DNA from: Thermoguttaceae bacterium
GTDB taxonomy: Bacteria; Planctomycetota; Planctomycetia; Pirellulales; Thermoguttaceae
DNA length: 8,358 nucleotides
Reading direction: 5' to 3'
Assembly: GCA_024653385.1 (NCBI GenBank)
Contig: JANLFZ010000126.1
Location: 5,457 to 13,814, forward strand
Each line of letters opens with the position of its first letter. The stretch's first letter is position 1. Under the pieces are notes generated by a model. The model ran no database searches. It saw only the letters and a program-made list of their open reading frames with translations, and was not told the DNA's origin. Below, in pieces: positions 5,849 through 8,358 of this stretch. The position numbers and the translations under genes were made by a program.

Positions 5849-8263
5849 ATGCACTACCTCCTGCCTTTCTTGATTCTAGCGGCCGAGGCGGATGCGTCTA
5901 TCGAGGGGAGGTATCCCGAGGCGACCGAGGTCTTCCACGCCACATTCGACGAGTCGCAGGACAGAGACTACGACGGTTGGCCCGATGGGTGGCGCCGGCA
6001 TCAGGGCCCGGGTTATCCGCATTTCGTCAAGATCGCCATCGAGAACGCCCAGCCCCCTGCCGGGGCGCGCGCGCTGGTGATCGAACTCGACGGAGGGGGG
6101 GGCGTGGCACTGAGTCCGAACATTCCAGCCGCCCCGTGGTACGATTTTGTCGTCGAAGCGTACGTCAGAACCCGGGACCTGGTCCACGATCGCGCGTGGG
6201 TTTCTCTCGCGCTGCTCGACGAACGGCGCCTTCCCCGAATGACGCTAAGCGCCAACTCGCCGCTCGGGTTGTTCACCGACCCCGACAAGGTGCTGGTCAC
6301 GTGTACTGCGTCCGGGCTGTCGCCCAAGGGCAATTCCCTCTCGTTGGAGCTATTGGATCCGCTCGGCAGCCGGATCGCGGGCACGGACCGTCGTTTCGTG
6401 CTCGACGAACCGAAGAAGGCGGCACCAAGCCCCAAGGTGCCGCAGAGTCTGGTCGGCAAGGTCGAGTGGAAGCCTCCGATTCCCGGGCCCGGCTTCTATC
6501 GCGTGCGGGCGTCGATGCCCGCCGAAAGCGGCCGTGTCCATCGCCGCGACCTGACTTTGGCCGTGATCGAACCTCGCCCGGGAGTGCCGGGCGGGGAGTT
6601 CGGATGGACGCTTCCCAACGGCGATCGGCCGCTGGGGCTGCGAAGGCTGTCCGAGTTGGTCGTCCAGTCGGGGGCCAGTTGGGTGAAGTACCCGCTCTGG
6701 CTGAACCGCGACACGCCTGACCGGCAAGTCGAGGAGGTCGTCGATTTCTTCGATCGACTGCGCGGCAAGGGGATCGAGATTGTGGGGCTCTTGGATCGTC
6801 CGCCGGACGAGGTGCGGTCGAGACTCGATCCGTCCAAGCCGCTGTGCGCCGCCGACGTCTTCAGCTTGGGGCCGGAAGTCTGGTATCCGTCGATGGAGCA
6901 GACGTTGACCCGGCTGGGCGCGCAGGTGCGTTGGTGGCAGCTTGGGCACGACCGCGACACGAGTTTCGTGGGCCTGCCCGGCTTGGCGGAAACCGTCCGC
7001 CGGGTGAAGTCGGAGATGGAACGCCTCGGCCGCGACGTGAACCTGGGAATCGGATGGAACTGGATGCACGAGCCTCCGGAGGCGTTGCAGGGCAAGACCC
7101 CGTGGCATTTTCTGGTCATGACGGCCGATCCCCCGCTGACCGACCGGGACCTTCCCCTTTATCTTGCCGCAACGCGGCGGCCAGGGGTGCGCCGTTGGGT
7201 CGTCATCGAGCCGCTGCCCCGGACGGTCTACTCGCTGTCGGAACGGACCGCGGACCTTGCCCAACGCATCGTCGCCGCGAAAACGGCGCTACCCGAGGGG
7301 ATCTGCGTCCCCGATCCGTTCGACCCCGAACGCGGATTGGTCCATCCGGACGGCACCCCGGGCGAGCTGCTCTTGCCCTGGCGGACGCTGGCTCTGGCCC
7401 TTGGGGGGGCCGAGCCGTTGGGCAGCATGGCCCTCCCGAACGGCAGTCCGAATCAGGTGTTTGCGCGAGGGCGCGAGGTGGTCATGGTCGTCTGGAACCG
7501 CCAACCGGTGCATGAGGAGGCGTACCTGGGCGACGACGTGTGGCAGGGCGATCTGTGGGGGCGCCGCGCGCCCGCGCCCCGCGCCGCAAGCGGCCAGCGC
7601 ATCGACGCGGGACCCGTGCCGGTTCTGGTCACCGGGCTCGACCGCGCCGCCATCCAGTGGCAGATCGAATTCACGGTGGCGAAAACGTCGCTGCCGAGCG
7701 TCTTCGACCGTCGCCACGCCAACTCGTTCGAGGCGCGGAACCGCTTCGATCAGGAGGTCGAGGGGACCGTCGAACTTTCCGGGCCTGCCGAGTGGACGCT
7801 GAGCCCGCGGCGCACCCGGTTCCGGTTGATGCCGGGCGAGAAGCTCCAGCAGCCGTTCGAGATCACGCTGCCGGTCAACGTCAGCAGCGGGTCTCACCTG
7901 ATCCGCGCCGATTTCGAACTGCACGCCGGACGGCCGTACCGCTTCAGCGCGTGGCGCCGCGTGACCGTGGGCCTGGACGACGTGCGCCTGGAAATCTCGA
8001 CCCAGTTGAACGCCGCCGGCGAACTGGAGGTGCATCAGCGCCTGATTAACGAGAGCACGCAGGCGGCAAGCTTCCGTTGCCAGTTGTTCGCTCCCGAACG
8101 CCGGAGGCTTTCGACGCAGATCGTCAATCTGGGGCGCGGCGACGACCTGCGCGTGTACCGTCTTCCCGACGGAAGGCAGTTGCTCGGCAAAACCCTGTGG
8201 CTTCAGGCCGAGGAACTCAACGGGCCGAGGGTCCTGAATTATCGCTTCGTGGCCGAGGAGTAG
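5849..8263 (+). CDS. Large, probably exported protein with a glycoside-hydrolase-like TIM-barrel middle; family unnamed
   Basis: 804 residues. The ATG at 5849 gives a short hydrophobic N-terminus (MHYLLPFLILAAEADA), a plausible but atypical signal peptide with no basic n-region and a weak ribosome site (GGGGTG). Residues 28-125 look like a beta-rich, carbohydrate-binding-type domain (FHATFDESQDRDYDGWPDGW, then WYDFVVEAYVRT). Residues about 130-240 resemble an Ig-like region ending FYRVRASM...RRDLTLAVIEP. Residues 249-515 look like a (beta/alpha)8 fold: FGWTLPNGDRPLGLRRL, ASWVKYPLW, IEIVGLLDRP, VRWWQLGHDRD, NLGIGWNWMHEPPE, RRWVVIEPLPR, then PWRTLALALGG. Glu454 in VVIEPLPR could correspond to a clan GH-A nucleophile, but the expected Asn-Glu acid/base at strand 4 is replaced by GHD, so catalysis is doubtful. 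Residues about 540-804 are beta-sandwich-like (REVVMVVWN; LMPGEKLQQPFEITLP). It resembles uncharacterised planctomycete proteins. The function is unknown; binding or processing of external polysaccharide is only a guess. Confidence 0.8.
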   Translation: MHYLLPFLILAAEADASIEGRYPEATEVFHATFDESQDRDYDGWPDGWRRHQGPGYPHFVKIAIENAQPPAGARALVIELDGGGGVALSPNIPAAPWYDFVVEAYVRTRDLVHDRAWVSLALLDERRLPRMTLSANSPLGLFTDPDKVLVTCTASGLSPKGNSLSLELLDPLGSRIAGTDRRFVLDEPKKAAPSPKVPQSLVGKVEWKPPIPGPGFYRVRASMPAESGRVHRRDLTLAVIEPRPGVPGGEFGWTLPNGDRPLGLRRLSELVVQSGASWVKYPLWLNRDTPDRQVEEVVDFFDRLRGKGIEIVGLLDRPPDEVRSRLDPSKPLCAADVFSLGPEVWYPSMEQTLTRLGAQVRWWQLGHDRDTSFVGLPGLAETVRRVKSEMERLGRDVNLGIGWNWMHEPPEALQGKTPWHFLVMTADPPLTDRDLPLYLAATRRPGVRRWVVIEPLPRTVYSLSERTADLAQRIVAAKTALPEGICVPDPFDPERGLVHPDGTPGELLLPWRTLALALGGAEPLGSMALPNGSPNQVFARGREVVMVVWNRQPVHEEAYLGDDVWQGDLWGRRAPAPRAASGQRIDAGPVPVLVTGLDRAAIQWQIEFTVAKTSLPSVFDRRHANSFEARNRFDQEVEGTVELSGPAEWTLSPRRTRFRLMPGEKLQQPFEITLPVNVSSGSHLIRADFELHAGRPYRFSAWRRVTVGLDDVRLEISTQLNAAGELEVHQRLINESTQAASFRCQLFAPERRRLSTQIVNLGRGDDLRVYRLPDGRQLLGKTLWLQAEELNGPRVLNYRFVAEE

Positions 8264-8284
8264 GCCACCAACCCGAGGTGGGCC
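8263..8284. terminator. Weak hairpin at the stop of the large secreted protein gene
   Basis: GGCCACC (8263-8269) can pair with GGTGGGCC (8277-8284) with one bulged G, around a 7-base loop, overlapping the last base of the stop codon. No T-run follows, so an intrinsic terminator is not established. It may only stabilise the transcript end. Confidence 0.25.
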
Positions 8285-8358
8285 GGGGGCGCGGGCGCGT
8301 CTCAGGGCCTGTAAAACAATAAGTTGGGCAAACATGAGAGAGCAAGGAAGCGCAAGCG
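8285..8358. other. Non-coding tail to window end
   Basis: The last 74 bases start GC-rich, then turn A-rich (about 8311-8336), and end in a purine-rich stretch. An ATG at 8334 opens only 8 codons before the edge and has no Shine-Dalgarno sequence, so no gene is called. The 13 bases AGAGAGCAAGGAA (8337-8349) match the leader of the EF-G-like gene (3501-3513, minus strand). They include AAGGAA and could serve a start just beyond the window, or belong to an intergenic repeat cut by the edge. Confidence 0.35.

Noticed and set aside
7289..8335. 348-codon minus-strand frame near the right end
   Set aside because: Shadow of the secreted-protein gene, with biased composition and no recognisable motif.
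8334..8358. ATG at 8334 as the start of a new gene
   Set aside because: Only 8 codons are visible, there is no Shine-Dalgarno sequence upstream, and the peptide gives no clue.
1..8358. tRNA, rRNA, riboswitch, CRISPR array or phage genes
   Set aside because: I looked on both strands in the non-coding gaps and saw no tRNA-like cloverleaf, regularly spaced repeats, known riboswitch core or phage-type protein. The gaps are all under 260 bp.

Overview
This 8.4 kb window is GC-rich bacterial chromosome. The gene content suggests a planctomycete, probably of the Pirellulales. The clues are the style of the large secreted protein at the right end, a TIM-barrel epimerase-like protein of a type I associate with planctomycetes, and an EF-G-like factor with a divergent GTPase domain. 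This placement rests on remembered family resemblance, because no search was possible. There is no sign of phage, insertion sequence, CRISPR array, tRNA or rRNA.

Layout. (1) Positions 1-1136, plus strand: the last four fifths of pntB, the beta subunit of proton-translocating NAD(P) transhydrogenase. Its start lies left of the window. (2) Positions 1137-1394: a convergent intergenic region with a nested GC-rich hairpin capped by a TTCG loop. (3) Positions 1395-5824, minus strand: four co-directional genes, probably one transcription unit. In transcription order they are a sugar-phosphate isomerase/epimerase-like TIM-barrel protein, hisH, hisA, and a translation factor of the EF-G family. (4) Positions 5849-8263, plus strand: a divergent gene for an 804-residue, probably exported protein with a glycoside-hydrolase-like middle. 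Only 24 bp separate the two divergent start codons. (5) Positions 8264-8358: a non-coding tail with a small hairpin.

HisH and HisA act in consecutive steps of histidine biosynthesis: HisA makes PRFAR, and HisH feeds ammonia to HisF, which consumes PRFAR. hisF and the other his genes are not in the window. The translation factor and the epimerase-like protein have no evident functional link to histidine synthesis.

The most striking local feature is inside hisA. A perfect 33-bp inverted repeat with a 6-bp loop (4127-4198), together with a 17-bp direct repeat at 42-bp spacing, adds 14 codons in frame to an otherwise normal HisA. The pattern looks like a template-switch (fold-back) mutation that copied the adjacent 33 bp in inverse orientation and then rejoined through microhomology. 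Other points worth attention are the apparent loss of several metal-ligand positions in the epimerase-like protein, the Tyr in place of the catalytic His in the EF-G-like G3 motif, and a probable internal deletion in the N-terminal domain of the large secreted protein. I see no convincing new multi-gene system here.
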